This document shows positions 36,945 to 45,083 of a DNA stretch of 45,753 nt, piece after piece (the first letter of the stretch is position 1; each line of letters opens with the position of its first letter). The position numbers and the translations under genes were made by a program. The notes beneath the pieces are model-generated. The model was not told the origin of the DNA. It made no database searches and was given only the letters and a program-made list of their open reading frames with translations. The stretch is taken from positions 1-45,753 of the forward strand of contig CACABC010000007.1 in NCBI GenBank assembly GCA_902530635.1, in the 5' to 3' direction. This DNA comes from an uncultured Pelagibacteraceae bacterium (lineage in GTDB: Bacteria > Pseudomonadota > Alphaproteobacteria > Pelagibacterales > Pelagibacteraceae).

Positions 36945-38095
36945 GTTTTTCTAAATCTTAAATTTTTTCTATTTAAATCACTGATTTTTGTACATCCCAT
37001 AAGTTTCATATCTCGTTCTAATTCTACTCTGTACTGATTAAGAGCTCTCTCAACACCAGCTTGTCCAGCAGCAGCTAATGCATAAAGATACAATCTGCCA
37101 CCAGCACATGCTTTTGCTCCTAAGGATAAGGCTTTCAGCATGTGGGTTCCTCTTTGGATCCCGCCTTCACAAATTACATCAACTTTATCACCTACTGCAT
37201 CTACAATTTCAGCTAACTGATCAAAGGGAGATCTTGCTCCATCAAGTTGTCTACCTCCGTGGTTAGAAACCATTATTCCAGAACAACCAATATCAACTGC
37301 ACGTTTTGCGTCTTCAACACTCATAATACCTTTAAGCGCAAAGTGTCCTCCCCACTTAGAACAAAGGTTTTCTGCATCTTTCCAATTCATTGATTGATCT
37401 AACATTTTAGTAAAATAATTTCCTATTGAAGTTGCTGTGCTGGTTCCTTCTTTTACGTGATCCTGAAGATGAGGTAATTCAAATTTTCCTCTGGTTACGT
37501 AATTTATCCCCCACATTGGCTTAGTAGCAAAACTGAATAAGCTAGCTAGTGTAAGTTTAGGAGGAGAAGTAAAACCAGTTCTTAGATCTCTCTCGCGATT
37601 TCCGCCAGTTATTGTATCAACCGTTAACGCCATTACGTCAAATTTTGCAGCCTTTACTCTTTCAAGTATGGCATTGTTTAATCCTTTATCTTTATGGTAA
37701 TAAAATTGAAAAAGTTTTGGAGTATCAATCATTGAAGATATTTCCTCCACACTTACCGTTGCAAGAGATGATACCCCGAACATAGTATTAAATTTTTGGG
37801 CTGCTTTTCCTACTGCTCTTTCACCTTGATAATGAAACAATCTTTGAAGAGCTGTAGGAGAGCAATAAAAGGGTAAATCTAGTTTTTTACCAAAGATGGT
37901 TGTTGAAAGATCTACGTTCTCAACACCTCTCAAAACATTTGGTACCAAATCAACTTCGTTAAATGCACTTGTATTCCTTTGGTATGTGACCTCGTCGTCT
38001 GCAGCTCCATCAATATAGTGAAATATTGGTGATGGTAATTTTTTTTTTGCTAATTTTCTGAAGTCATTGAAATTTATACAATCTTTCAAATTCAT
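36941..38095 (-). CDS. FMN-dependent 2-hydroxyacid dehydrogenase/oxidase, copy B, 384 aa
   Basis: Tandem paralogue of the preceding entry, aligning with almost no gaps over the whole length and nearly identical in residues 8-35. The catalytic set is conserved at the same numbering: Y27, Y132 (FQFYYHKD), D160 (LTVDT), K255 (FALKGIMS), H279 and R282 (VSNHGGRQLDGA). Substrate-loop residues differ (for example YHKD versus VHKD around 133-136). Both copies keep a full active site, so neither is a decayed duplicate, and different substrates are possible. It lies 14 nt after the PagL-like gene. Confidence 0.92.
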   Translation of the reverse strand: MNLKDCINFNDFRKLAKKKLPSPIFHYIDGAADDEVTYQRNTSAFNEVDLVPNVLRGVENVDLSTTIFGKKLDLPFYCSPTALQRLFHYQGERAVGKAAQKFNTMFGVSSLATVSVEEISSMIDTPKLFQFYYHKDKGLNNAILERVKAAKFDVMALTVDTITGGNRERDLRTGFTSPPKLTLASLFSFATKPMWGINYVTRGKFELPHLQDHVKEGTSTATSIGNYFTKMLDQSMNWKDAENLCSKWGGHFALKGIMSVEDAKRAVDIGCSGIMVSNHGGRQLDGARSPFDQLAEIVDAVGDKVDVICEGGIQRGTHMLKALSLGAKACAGGRLYLYALAAAGQAGVERALNQYRVELERDMKLMGCTKISDLNRKNLRFRKT

Positions 38096-38109
38096 GATAG
38101 TTTTTAAAT

Positions 38110-38610
38110 TTAAAACTCTTTAAGAAAATTAAACATGTAACTGTTTGCCCCAGGGTTTTCATCCCCCAAACTAGCATTCGACACATGGTTGTAAGACATT
38201 CCGAAATTTGTACTTTCACCTAAATCCATTGATAATTGGACTTCACTTTTAAACTCTACTGGATGTCCCAAGTCTTTTCCTTCTCCCTGACTATAAATTC
38301 CTGGTGTGAAACTTGGAGTAAGTTTAAATGGACCTAAATCAAGATTAGCCTCTATACCGGTATAAAAATATGCAGCATTATCTGCTGTTATCATCATTCC
38401 AGTCACAGGAGATACTCTACCTAAAAATGTATCTCTGTATAAATTTTCGTCCTGATGTTCAATACCGAATAACGTAGATCTTTTTTTATCATCACTGAAA
38501 TCAAACATTCCAGTATAAAAATTTATACCTGATTTTGCTTCGTCAGCGTTTGAATAATTTTGACCATTAACCATTATTAAAAGAGTAATGATAAAAGCTT
38601 TTAATCTCAT
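38110..38610 (-). CDS. PagL-like outer-membrane protein (lipid A deacylase family), 166 aa
   Basis: A probable signal peptide (MRLKAFIITLLIMVNGQNYSNA) is followed by a beta-barrel-like sequence of alternating strands. The C-terminus NHVSNASLGDENPGANS matches the PagL-type acyloxyacyl hydrolase region, where His and Ser (H142 and S144 here) are catalytic. The third triad residue, Glu, would fall at N156 by spacing, so activity is in doubt. Family members remove a 3-O-acyl chain from lipid A. The end in Phe is usual for outer-membrane proteins. It lies 44 nt after ccmH. Moderate confidence in the family. Confidence 0.65.
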   Translation of the reverse strand: MRLKAFIITLLIMVNGQNYSNADEAKSGINFYTGMFDFSDDKKRSTLFGIEHQDENLYRDTFLGRVSPVTGMMITADNAAYFYTGIEANLDLGPFKLTPSFTPGIYSQGEGKDLGHPVEFKSEVQLSMDLGESTNFGMSYNHVSNASLGDENPGANSYMFNFLKEF

Positions 38611-38640
38611 ATATGTATAAAGTTACAATTTAAAAAAAGG

Positions 38641-38652
38641 ATTGTATACAAT
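38641..38652. promoter_or_regulatory. Perfect 12-bp palindrome in the ccmH-pagL gap
   Basis: The sequence ATTGTATACAAT is its own reverse complement and lies 31 nt before the ATG of the PagL-like gene, just after the ccmH stop. It could be a regulator's operator or part of a promoter, but AT-rich palindromes of this length arise by chance. Confidence 0.22.
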
Positions 38653-38653
38653 T

Positions 38654-39025
38654 TTATTCTTTAGGTCTAATTTTTGGTTTTTTAAGTAGAAAAAATAAAA
38701 AGATAACGCCTAAAATAAATAGTAAATATGGCAAAAACCATAACAGATAGCTATTTTTCTTAAGTGGAGGATTTAATAAGATCCAATCTCCATACTTTTC
38801 AGATAAAAATTTATAAATTTCTTTTTCATTATTTCCCTCTTTTATTTTGTCTTTTACAACACTCTTTATGATTAAAGCAAATTCTGAGTTAGAGTCCTGA
38901 ACTGTCTGACCTTGACAAACTAAACATCTTAAATTTTTTAAAATCTGATTATTTAAATTCTCATTACTATAACTACTCGAAGTAATTAAAAAAAATATAA
39001 TTATAATATTGATTATATTTTTCAT
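38654..39025 (-). CDS. ccmH: Cytochrome c maturation protein CcmH, 123 aa
   Basis: This thiol-redox component keeps apocytochrome c haem-binding cysteines reduced. A signal peptide or N-terminal anchor covers residues 1-20. The redox motif LRCLVCQG has C34 and C37. A second hydrophobic helix follows near residues 96-116 (LLWFLPYLLFILGVIFLFFLL). It is a short, single-domain CcmH without a fused CcmI/TPR part, and no separate ccmI follows. The start overlaps ccmG by 4 nt. Confidence 0.92.
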   Translation of the reverse strand: MKNIINIIIIFFLITSSSYSNENLNNQILKNLRCLVCQGQTVQDSNSEFALIIKSVVKDKIKEGNNEKEIYKFLSEKYGDWILLNPPLKKNSYLLWFLPYLLFILGVIFLFFLLKKPKIRPKE

Positions 39026-39540
39026 TTTTTTACTATTTTTCTTATTTCGTTTACTTCTTTTATATTTAACGGTCCAATATATTTTTTCAAAATTTTCAAT
39101 TCTGAGTCAATCAAAATTGTTTCTGGGATACCGTAAACACCAAAATTCACAGAATTTTTACCATCTTTATCTTCTGTTAGAATATCGAAAGGATTACCGT
39201 TTTCTTTTAAAAAACTTTTTGCATTCTCTTTGTCATCTTTGAAATTAATACCGATTATTTTTAGATTTTTAATTTTACTTAACCTAACTAAATTTGGGTG
39301 TTCTTTCCTACAGGGGCCACACCAGGATGCCCAAAAATTTATAATTGTAAATTCATTTTTTATAAATTCTTTTGTATTGATAGTCCCACTAGATTGAAAT
39401 AAATTTATTTCTACTTCGGATATTTTTTTTCCAATTAAATCTTTAGTATCATAAACTCTCTGGTTTCCTAGACTAAAGTAAAGAATAATAAAAAGAATAG
39501 AAAATAATATAGATATAAGAATATAATTAATTTTTTTCAT
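39022..39540 (-). CDS. ccmG: Thiol:disulfide interchange protein CcmG (DsbE), 172 aa
   Basis: A membrane-anchored thioredoxin-fold protein that supplies reductant for cytochrome c assembly. The N-terminal anchor is residues 5-24. The active site is WASWCGPCRKEHP with C74 and C77, and the cis-Pro loop is GVYGIPETILID, as in DsbE. Length fits the family. It overlaps ccmF by 14 nt and ccmH by 4 nt. Confidence 0.94.
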   Translation of the reverse strand: MKKINYILISILFSILFIILYFSLGNQRVYDTKDLIGKKISEVEINLFQSSGTINTKEFIKNEFTIINFWASWCGPCRKEHPNLVRLSKIKNLKIIGINFKDDKENAKSFLKENGNPFDILTEDKDGKNSVNFGVYGIPETILIDSELKILKKYIGPLNIKEVNEIRKIVKK

Positions 39541-41410
39541 ATTTTTTTCTATTAAAAAAATTTAATATTCCCCCTGATGACAATAATAATACTGAAAACC
39601 AAATAAAATTCATAAAAGGTTTTACTTGAAATTTTATATTAAAAATATCGGTGTCAGATATATTGCTCATAGTTAAATATGTATCAGAGAACAAGCCTGA
39701 TTTTATAGAGGCCTCATATGTAATAGTAATAGGCTTATCATAAATTCTTATTTCAGGATTAAGTTCTTCTGATTTTGAAGTTTTTTTATCTAAAATATTG
39801 AAATAGCCAACGATAGATTTATAATTTTTTACAGATTGTTGCTCTAAATTATTAAATTTTATTGTGTAGTTGTCCATCTTTTTTGTTTCTCCTAATTTTA
39901 AATTAAAATTATTTTCTATTGAAAATATGTGGTTTACATAAATAAAAAATATCAGTAATCCAAAACCCAAATGAGATATTATTCTTGAAATATTAATATT
40001 TTTTTTTTTAGAACTTTCATAGAAATCAAAAAGTGTTTGGGTAATTAGATAAATAGAAAAAAATAATATTAAATTTAATAAAAAACTATTTTCTTCAATT
40101 ATAAAAAAGGTAATTATAAAGAATACGATTGATAAAAGTAAAACTATATTAAAAAACGATTTTGCTTCATTTGATACCCATTTATAATTAGGTCCTGATG
40201 TCATCAAAAATAATAGAGGTATCAAAAAAGGTGCTAAAACTAAATTATAATAAGGAGGTCCAACTGATATCTTTGATCCCGTAATAGTATCTAAAAACAC
40301 GGGATAAAGTGTTCCGATTAATACTACTGCTAAGAAAAAGATCATAAACCAGTTGTTAGCAATAATAAAAGATTCTTTTGAAAATATTGTATATTTTTTA
40401 TTTTCATTTGGTGCGAATTTAAAAAAAATAAATATTGAAGAGAACACCATTAATATTAAAAAACTTAGAATAAAAAGACCTCTTGATGGATCACTCGCAA
40501 ATGTGTGGACAGAGTTAAGGATACCTGATCTGACCAAAAATGTTCCGGATACACTCATAGTAAAAGTTAAAATGCTTAACACAATTACCCACGAGTAAAG
40601 TCCTATTCTTCTCTCTAAAACAAGTATTGAATGTAAGAGAGCTGTCATTACAAACCATGGCATCAGGGATGAATTTTCTACGGGATCCCAAAACCAAAAT
40701 CCTCCCCAGCCCAACTCATAATAAGCCCATATAGAACCAACCAATATTCCAACAGTTTGAAAAAACCAAGAAACTAAAACCCATGGCTTTATGGATATTG
40801 CTAATGATTGCGAGTCAATTTTTGAAATTAAAGCTGCGAGAGCAGCTGAAAAGTAAATTGATGAACCAACAAAACCTACATAAAGTAAAGGAGGGTGTAT
40901 GGCCAATGCTGGATCTTGTAAAATTGGATTCAAACCGAGACCCTCTAAAGGAACTGGAAATAATTTAGAAAATGGATTCGAATTACTTAATAAAAAAACA
41001 AGGAAAATTATAATTAACAAATTTTGAAACAATAAAGTTAAAATTTTGAATTTTTTATCTCTATTTTTGTTAATAAATAGGAACAATGAAGAGAATAAAA
41101 CCAATATGTTTATCCATAATAATAAACTGCCCTCATGATTTCCCCATGTGCCGGATATTTTATAAAATAATGGTTTATTTGTGTGAGAATTCTCATAGAC
41201 ATTTACTAGAGTAAAATCAGAAAAAATATAAGCTAATAAAAGAACAAAAAAACTTGAGATAGTAAAAAATAATTGGAATAAAGAAAGTTTATAAATTTTT
41301 TTTGGAACTAGGTTGTTGGAAATTTTTAATTCTTTAAATGAAAAATAAATTATTGAAAAACTAGTTAATAATGCTCCATTAATAAATAGTGTACCTAAAT
41401 CACTTAGCAT
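39527..41410 (-). CDS. ccmF: Haem lyase subunit CcmF, 627 aa
   Basis: This large polytopic protein takes haem from CcmE and attaches it to apocytochrome. It has about 14 helices. The tryptophan-rich WWD haem-handling motif is WGGFWFWDPVENSSLMPW (about residues 230-250). Conserved His residues occur in the periplasmic loops, including IHPPLLYVG near 165-175 and the GNHEGSLLLW segment near 88-97. Length is typical (about 640). It overlaps ccmE by 11 nt and ccmG by 14 nt, in the usual order. Confidence 0.95.
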   Translation of the reverse strand: MLSDLGTLFINGALLTSFSIIYFSFKELKISNNLVPKKIYKLSLFQLFFTISSFFVLLLAYIFSDFTLVNVYENSHTNKPLFYKISGTWGNHEGSLLLWINILVLFSSLFLFINKNRDKKFKILTLLFQNLLIIIFLVFLLSNSNPFSKLFPVPLEGLGLNPILQDPALAIHPPLLYVGFVGSSIYFSAALAALISKIDSQSLAISIKPWVLVSWFFQTVGILVGSIWAYYELGWGGFWFWDPVENSSLMPWFVMTALLHSILVLERRIGLYSWVIVLSILTFTMSVSGTFLVRSGILNSVHTFASDPSRGLFILSFLILMVFSSIFIFFKFAPNENKKYTIFSKESFIIANNWFMIFFLAVVLIGTLYPVFLDTITGSKISVGPPYYNLVLAPFLIPLLFLMTSGPNYKWVSNEAKSFFNIVLLLSIVFFIITFFIIEENSFLLNLILFFSIYLITQTLFDFYESSKKKNINISRIISHLGFGLLIFFIYVNHIFSIENNFNLKLGETKKMDNYTIKFNNLEQQSVKNYKSIVGYFNILDKKTSKSEELNPEIRIYDKPITITYEASIKSGLFSDTYLTMSNISDTDIFNIKFQVKPFMNFIWFSVLLLSSGGILNFFNRKKYEKN

Positions 41411-41828
41411 CTTTGCTTAAACTTTCTTTTAGTTCAGGAGGCATATAATTTTCATCATGTTTTGCCAAAATTCTCTTTGCAATAAAAAATTTCTTATCTT
41501 TTAAATTGCCTTCAGCTACAACACCTTTCCCTTCTGCAAAAAGCGCTGGTACTGTTCCTGAATAACTTACTATTATTTCATTATTTAAATCTGTAACTAT
41601 AAATTTTATTTCGCTTTTATTACTCTGAATAGAACCTTTTTTAACCATACCACCTATTCTCATTTTTTTTTTTAAATTTATATTATTACTATTTTTTATC
41701 TCTGAAGGAGAATAGAAATACAGCACATTATCCTCTAAAACTTTAAGTATTAAAAAAATAGTAAATATGCTTATGAGCGATAAAGTTATTAAAATTGATA
41801 ATCGGTTTTTTACCTTTTTTAAGAGCAT
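41400..41828 (-). CDS. ccmE: Haem chaperone CcmE, 142 aa
   Basis: A membrane-anchored OB-fold protein that carries haem to CcmF. The N-terminal anchor is at residues 10-30. The covalent haem-binding motif is KHDENYMPPEL, with H124 and Y128. The motif YFYSPSEI near residue 37 and VLYF are also usual. Length is normal. It follows ccmD by 15 nt and overlaps ccmF by 11 nt. Confidence 0.95.
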   Translation of the reverse strand: MLLKKVKNRLSILITLSLISIFTIFLILKVLEDNVLYFYSPSEIKNSNNINLKKKMRIGGMVKKGSIQSNKSEIKFIVTDLNNEIIVSYSGTVPALFAEGKGVVAEGNLKDKKFFIAKRILAKHDENYMPPELKESLSKDAK

Positions 41829-41843
41829 TTCAGGAATGCTATA

Positions 41844-42071
41844 TTAACTTCTTGATTGCGAAATTAAAATTTCTTTAGCAATTTTCTGCCTTTTAACATC
41901 TTCAAATTGTTTCTCAGGAAGATTTTGAGCTTCTTTAACGAAATCTTTTTCTAACTTTTTTAAAGTTTTTTTTGTTTTAAGGTATAGGAACAAGCAGATG
42001 AAAAATGTAAATGCGAAGGAAGACCATACATAAATTCCATACCCGTTCATTATAAAAATTTCTAAATTCAT
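41844..42071 (-). CDS. ccmD: Haem exporter accessory protein CcmD, 75 aa
   Basis: A very small membrane protein with one helix (about residues 10-33, GIYVWSSFAFTFFICLFLYL) preceded by a short outer part and followed by a Lys/Glu-rich tail. Position between ccmC and ccmE and the YGIYVWSSF start fit CcmD, which helps release holo-CcmE from CcmC. Sequence conservation in the family is low, so context carries most of the weight. It overlaps ccmC by 4 nt. Confidence 0.85.
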   Translation of the reverse strand: MNLEIFIMNGYGIYVWSSFAFTFFICLFLYLKTKKTLKKLEKDFVKEAQNLPEKQFEDVKRQKIAKEILISQSRS

Positions 42072-42775
42072 ATTTTTTTAATACTTTTTTTTTTAATTCT
42101 AATTGTTTCTATCCTATATTTCATTAGAAAAATTACCGCAACATACATAAAAAGCGCAAATACCATTAATCCCAGAGGCACTAACATTGAAAAATGTACA
42201 GTTGTTTCGTTTGTGAGACTAATACTTGAGGGTTGATGCAAAGTTGACCACCATTCAACAGAATATTTTATAATTATTACGTTAATCAAGCCCAGCACAG
42301 AAATAAACGCACAAGCTTTAATTGATCTCTCTGAATTAGTTATAAATTTGTAGGAAAAAATAAAAGCTATGTAAAAAAACATTAGAACTAGCATTGAAGT
42401 CAATCTGGCATCCCACGCCCACCAAGTTCCCCAGGTAGGCTGTCCCCAGAGAGATCCAGTTATAATTGCAATTATGTTAAAAGTCAGTCCAATAGGTGCG
42501 AGACTTTTGTAAATCAAAGTTACATTTTTCAATTTAAATAAAAAGTTAAGGATACAAAAAAAACTAATCGCAACAAAACTTATTAAAGATATCCAGGCAG
42601 AGGGTACATGAACGTACATAATTCTTACCGAATCTCCTTGAATATAATCCTTAGGTGATAAAAACAGGGAAAAAATTAATCCAACAATCACCAGGGGTGG
42701 TAGGAAAGTTTTAAAAATGTTTAAAAGTTTACCTGAAAGTTTAAAAACATAACTAGGATTTAAAAATTTAATCAT
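42068..42775 (-). CDS. ccmC: Haem transport protein CcmC, 235 aa
   Basis: CcmC loads haem onto CcmE. Six hydrophobic helices surround the WWD motif WGQPTWGTWWAWDARLTS (about residues 112-130). The start region has KTFLPPLVIVGLIFSLFLSPKDYIQGDSVRIMYVHVPSAWIS, typical of the family, and the periplasmic HQPSSISL segment near 185 supplies a haem-ligand His. Length is normal. It is the first gene of the ccm run. ccmA and ccmB do not lie upstream; the next gene is hspQ. Confidence 0.94.
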   Translation of the reverse strand: MIKFLNPSYVFKLSGKLLNIFKTFLPPLVIVGLIFSLFLSPKDYIQGDSVRIMYVHVPSAWISLISFVAISFFCILNFLFKLKNVTLIYKSLAPIGLTFNIIAIITGSLWGQPTWGTWWAWDARLTSMLVLMFFYIAFIFSYKFITNSERSIKACAFISVLGLINVIIIKYSVEWWSTLHQPSSISLTNETTVHFSMLVPLGLMVFALFMYVAVIFLMKYRIETIRIKKKSIKKI

Positions 42776-42955
42776 AGTTTTGTTTAACTGATTTTGAGTA
42801 CTTTTTGAATGGGATATTTTGTTGGTCTAATTGGAGACTTTGAGGGAGATAAGGAAGTATGTGTAAATCCCCAACTAGACACTAACTTTAATAATCTAGT
42901 TATAATTTTAGACAGAGTTTTGAGCTAATTTTGTTAAATTTGTGGCAAAGTGAAA
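42776..42955. other. 180-nt gap between ccmC and hspQ
   Basis: The longest gene-free stretch besides the ffh leader. It may hold the promoter of ccmCDEFGH on the minus strand. A 39-codon plus-strand frame (42809-42928) and a 7-bp stem AACTAGA/TCTAGTT are visible, but neither is convincing. A 10-nt direct repeat CTAATTGGAG occurs at 42827-42836 and again at 42956-42965, the end of hspQ. Confidence 0.5.
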
Positions 42956-43276
42956 CTAATTGGAGGGCTTATAATAAACTGAGCCTTTTTTTCCAGAAAA
43001 CATTTCATTAACTAAAGGATGCCTAATTGGTTCCTTAGACTGATCCACAATTAAATTTTGTTCTGAAACGTAAGCTTCATAGGTAATTTCATTATTTTCA
43101 GCCAACAAATGATAGAACGGTTGATCTTTTCTTGGTCTTACATCTTTTGGTATAGATTGATACCAGTCTTCCGAATTATTAAATTCAAAATCAACATCGT
43201 AAATTACACCTCTAAAATTAAAGTGTCTGTGTTTAACTACATCACCAATTGAAAATTTAGCTTTTTTTGAATTCAT
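42956..43276 (-). CDS. hspQ: Heat shock protein HspQ (YccV family), 106 aa
   Basis: The sequence FSIGDVVKHRHFNFRGVIYDVDFEF and YQSIPKDVRPRKDQPFYHLLAE matches the HspQ/YccV domain, which also appears in hemimethylated-DNA-binding proteins. In E. coli HspQ is a specificity factor for Lon protease that aids degradation of some proteins. The C-terminal LVNEMFSGKKGSVYYK is also typical. It stands alone on the minus strand, with the yciB gene divergent and the ccm genes downstream. Confidence 0.9.
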   Translation of the reverse strand: MNSKKAKFSIGDVVKHRHFNFRGVIYDVDFEFNNSEDWYQSIPKDVRPRKDQPFYHLLAENNEITYEAYVSEQNLIVDQSKEPIRHPLVNEMFSGKKGSVYYKPSN

Positions 43277-43356
43277 ATAATAATTAAGATAGTAATATTT
43301 CTTATAAAATCAATAAAAAAATATAAATTAAATTTATTTTATGATAACTTTTTCCT

Positions 43357-43911
43357 GTGAATAAATCTTTTATTAAGTTTTTGACTGACTTTGGGCCACT
43401 ATTAATTTTTTTTGTTGTGTATTATAGAGGTGGAAAAGACTTGATTATTGCTATACCCCCTTTAATTCTAGCAACTCTAATTGCAGTCGTAATTGTATAT
43501 TACCTTGAAAAAAAAATACCTTACATTCCATTAACGGGTGCGATTTTAATTTCTGTCTTTGGTGGACTAACGATTTTTTTTAATAATCCAATATTTATAT
43601 ATTTAAAACCTACTGTTATTAACATCTTATTTGCAATAGGATTATTAATGGGGAAATTAGTTTTTCACAAAAACTATCTTAAATTATTTTTTAAAGGATC
43701 TCTTCAACTGGAAGATTATGGTTGGGATAAACTGATGTACAGATGGGTATCATTCTTTATTTTTCTTGCTATAATTAATGAAATTGTGTGGAGGACACAA
43801 TCTGAGGAGATTTGGATTAATTTTAAAGTTTGGGGAATACTGCCGTTGACCTTCATATTCACAGCTTTTCAAATACCTTTAATCCAGAAGTATAAAAAAA
43901 ATGAGAAGTAA
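43357..43911 (+). CDS. yciB: Septation protein A / YciB family membrane protein, 184 aa, GTG start
   Basis: An inner-membrane protein linked to cell envelope synthesis and division. About five hydrophobic helices are seen. Family motifs include LTDFGPLLIFFVVYYRGG near the start, IPLTGAILISVFGGLTIFF, and INEIVWRTQSEEIWINFKVWGILPLTFIF in the last third. The frame begins with GTG at 43357, and no in-frame ATG is nearby; the ATG at 43341 is out of frame. It overlaps the DUF2794 gene by 11 nt. Confidence 0.9.
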   Translation: MNKSFIKFLTDFGPLLIFFVVYYRGGKDLIIAIPPLILATLIAVVIVYYLEKKIPYIPLTGAILISVFGGLTIFFNNPIFIYLKPTVINILFAIGLLMGKLVFHKNYLKLFFKGSLQLEDYGWDKLMYRWVSFFIFLAIINEIVWRTQSEEIWINFKVWGILPLTFIFTAFQIPLIQKYKKNEK

Positions 43912-44245
43912 ATTCAGGTTAATAGTAAATAATAAATTTTATAAAAAAGAAAAATTCTTTGTTAAAAAAGAATTACAAACCATACTAGACTTATATGCAA
44001 AAAAAGTTTCTTCTGGGGATTGGAAAGACTATGGACTTTCTGTTAATAAGAAAGAAATTACATTTGATGTTTATCAAAGGACATCTGAGAAGCCTATATA
44101 TAGAATATCTAAAAATCTAAATCCAAAAAATAAAACAGAAAAATTTTATGTTTTAGACAAAAATGGTAAAATTATTAAAGGATCTGAAAACCTGGATAGC
44201 TTAATTAAGAAAATTGAATGGTCTAACTTAAAATTGGTAAAATAA
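43901..44245 (+). CDS. DUF2794-family protein, 114 aa
   Basis: A small cytosolic protein of unknown function. The core TILDLYAKKVSSGDWKDYGLS and VYQRTSEKPIYRISKN match DUF2794, a family found mainly in Alphaproteobacteria, which shows LxLYGRxVAxGEWRDY and RRASExPLYRIEK-like segments. The N-terminal extension is Lys-rich. It overlaps yciB by 11 nt and lies tail to tail with the BI-1 gene, 5 nt apart. Confidence 0.8.
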   Translation: MRSKFRLIVNNKFYKKEKFFVKKELQTILDLYAKKVSSGDWKDYGLSVNKKEITFDVYQRTSEKPIYRISKNLNPKNKTEKFYVLDKNGKIIKGSENLDSLIKKIEWSNLKLVK

Positions 44246-44250
44246 ATATT

Positions 44251-45015
44251 TTATCTTCTTTGGCCAAAAAGTCTCAAAAGCATTATAAACAAATTTATAA
44301 AGTCTAAGTACAATGTTAAGGCGCCCATAACGGCTTTCTTGCCAGAAATTTCACTATTGTCACTTTCGAGATACATGTTTTTAATCTTTTGAGTATCATA
44401 TGCAGTAAGTCCAACAAAGATTAAAACACCTAAAATTGAGATTACAAAATACATCATATTTGATTTCATAAAAATATTTACTATTGAAGCTATAATAATT
44501 CCAATAAGACCCATCATTAAAAATGATCCTAATTTAGTTAAATCTCTTTTTGTTGTGTAGCCATAAATACTCATTGCACCAAAAGTACCTGCTGTAATGA
44601 AAAAAACACGAGTTATACTTGCGCCGGTATAAACTAAAAATATAGATGCAAGAGATGCGCCCATTAGAGCTGCAAAAACCCAAAAAGTAGTTTGAGCTTT
44701 AGCTACGCTCATTTTTCTAATCCCAAAACTCATATACAAAACTATACCTAGGGGAGCTAACATTACGATCCACATTAGTGGAGAAGCGAATAAAGCTTGT
44801 CCTATTCCCGTTAGTCCAGTAATTCCTGTTGAAGAAATTTGAATATCGTATCCTCCAGATAATCTGAATAACACTAACGATACAATACCAGTTAGAAAAA
44901 CTCCAGAAGCCATATAGTTATATACCTTAAGCATGTAACTTCTAAGACCTTGGTCAATAATATGTGTATCAGCTACTGAAGATTTTGTAGTAGTATTTTG
45001 ACGATTAAATTCCAT
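44251..45015 (-). CDS. Bax inhibitor-1/YccA family membrane protein, 254 aa
   Basis: Seven hydrophobic helices (about residues 35-55, 78-100, 107-127, 135-152, 160-180, 187-205, 228-248). The motif LTAYDTQKIKNMY (about 205-217), with the pH-sensing Asp of BI-1 proteins, and the C-terminal ALTLYLDFINLFIMLLRLFG are family hallmarks. The start TTTKSSVADTHIIDQGLRSYMLKVYNYMASG is also common in alphaproteobacterial members. Relatives are calcium channels or FtsH protease modulators. The upstream region is shared with the divergent aldo/keto reductase gene, 68 nt away. Confidence 0.92.
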   Translation of the reverse strand: MEFNRQNTTTKSSVADTHIIDQGLRSYMLKVYNYMASGVFLTGIVSLVLFRLSGGYDIQISSTGITGLTGIGQALFASPLMWIVMLAPLGIVLYMSFGIRKMSVAKAQTTFWVFAALMGASLASIFLVYTGASITRVFFITAGTFGAMSIYGYTTKRDLTKLGSFLMMGLIGIIIASIVNIFMKSNMMYFVISILGVLIFVGLTAYDTQKIKNMYLESDNSEISGKKAVMGALTLYLDFINLFIMLLRLFGQRR

Positions 45016-45083
45016 ACAATATATATATTCATTTTTTTTATGTTTTCAATGCCTCATATATCGCCTAGTAATATTATATTTTT

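Noticed and set aside
42809-42928. 39-codon plus-strand frame in the ccmC-hspQ gap
   Set aside because: Too short, no ribosome-binding site, no recognisable sequence, no following gene on that strand.
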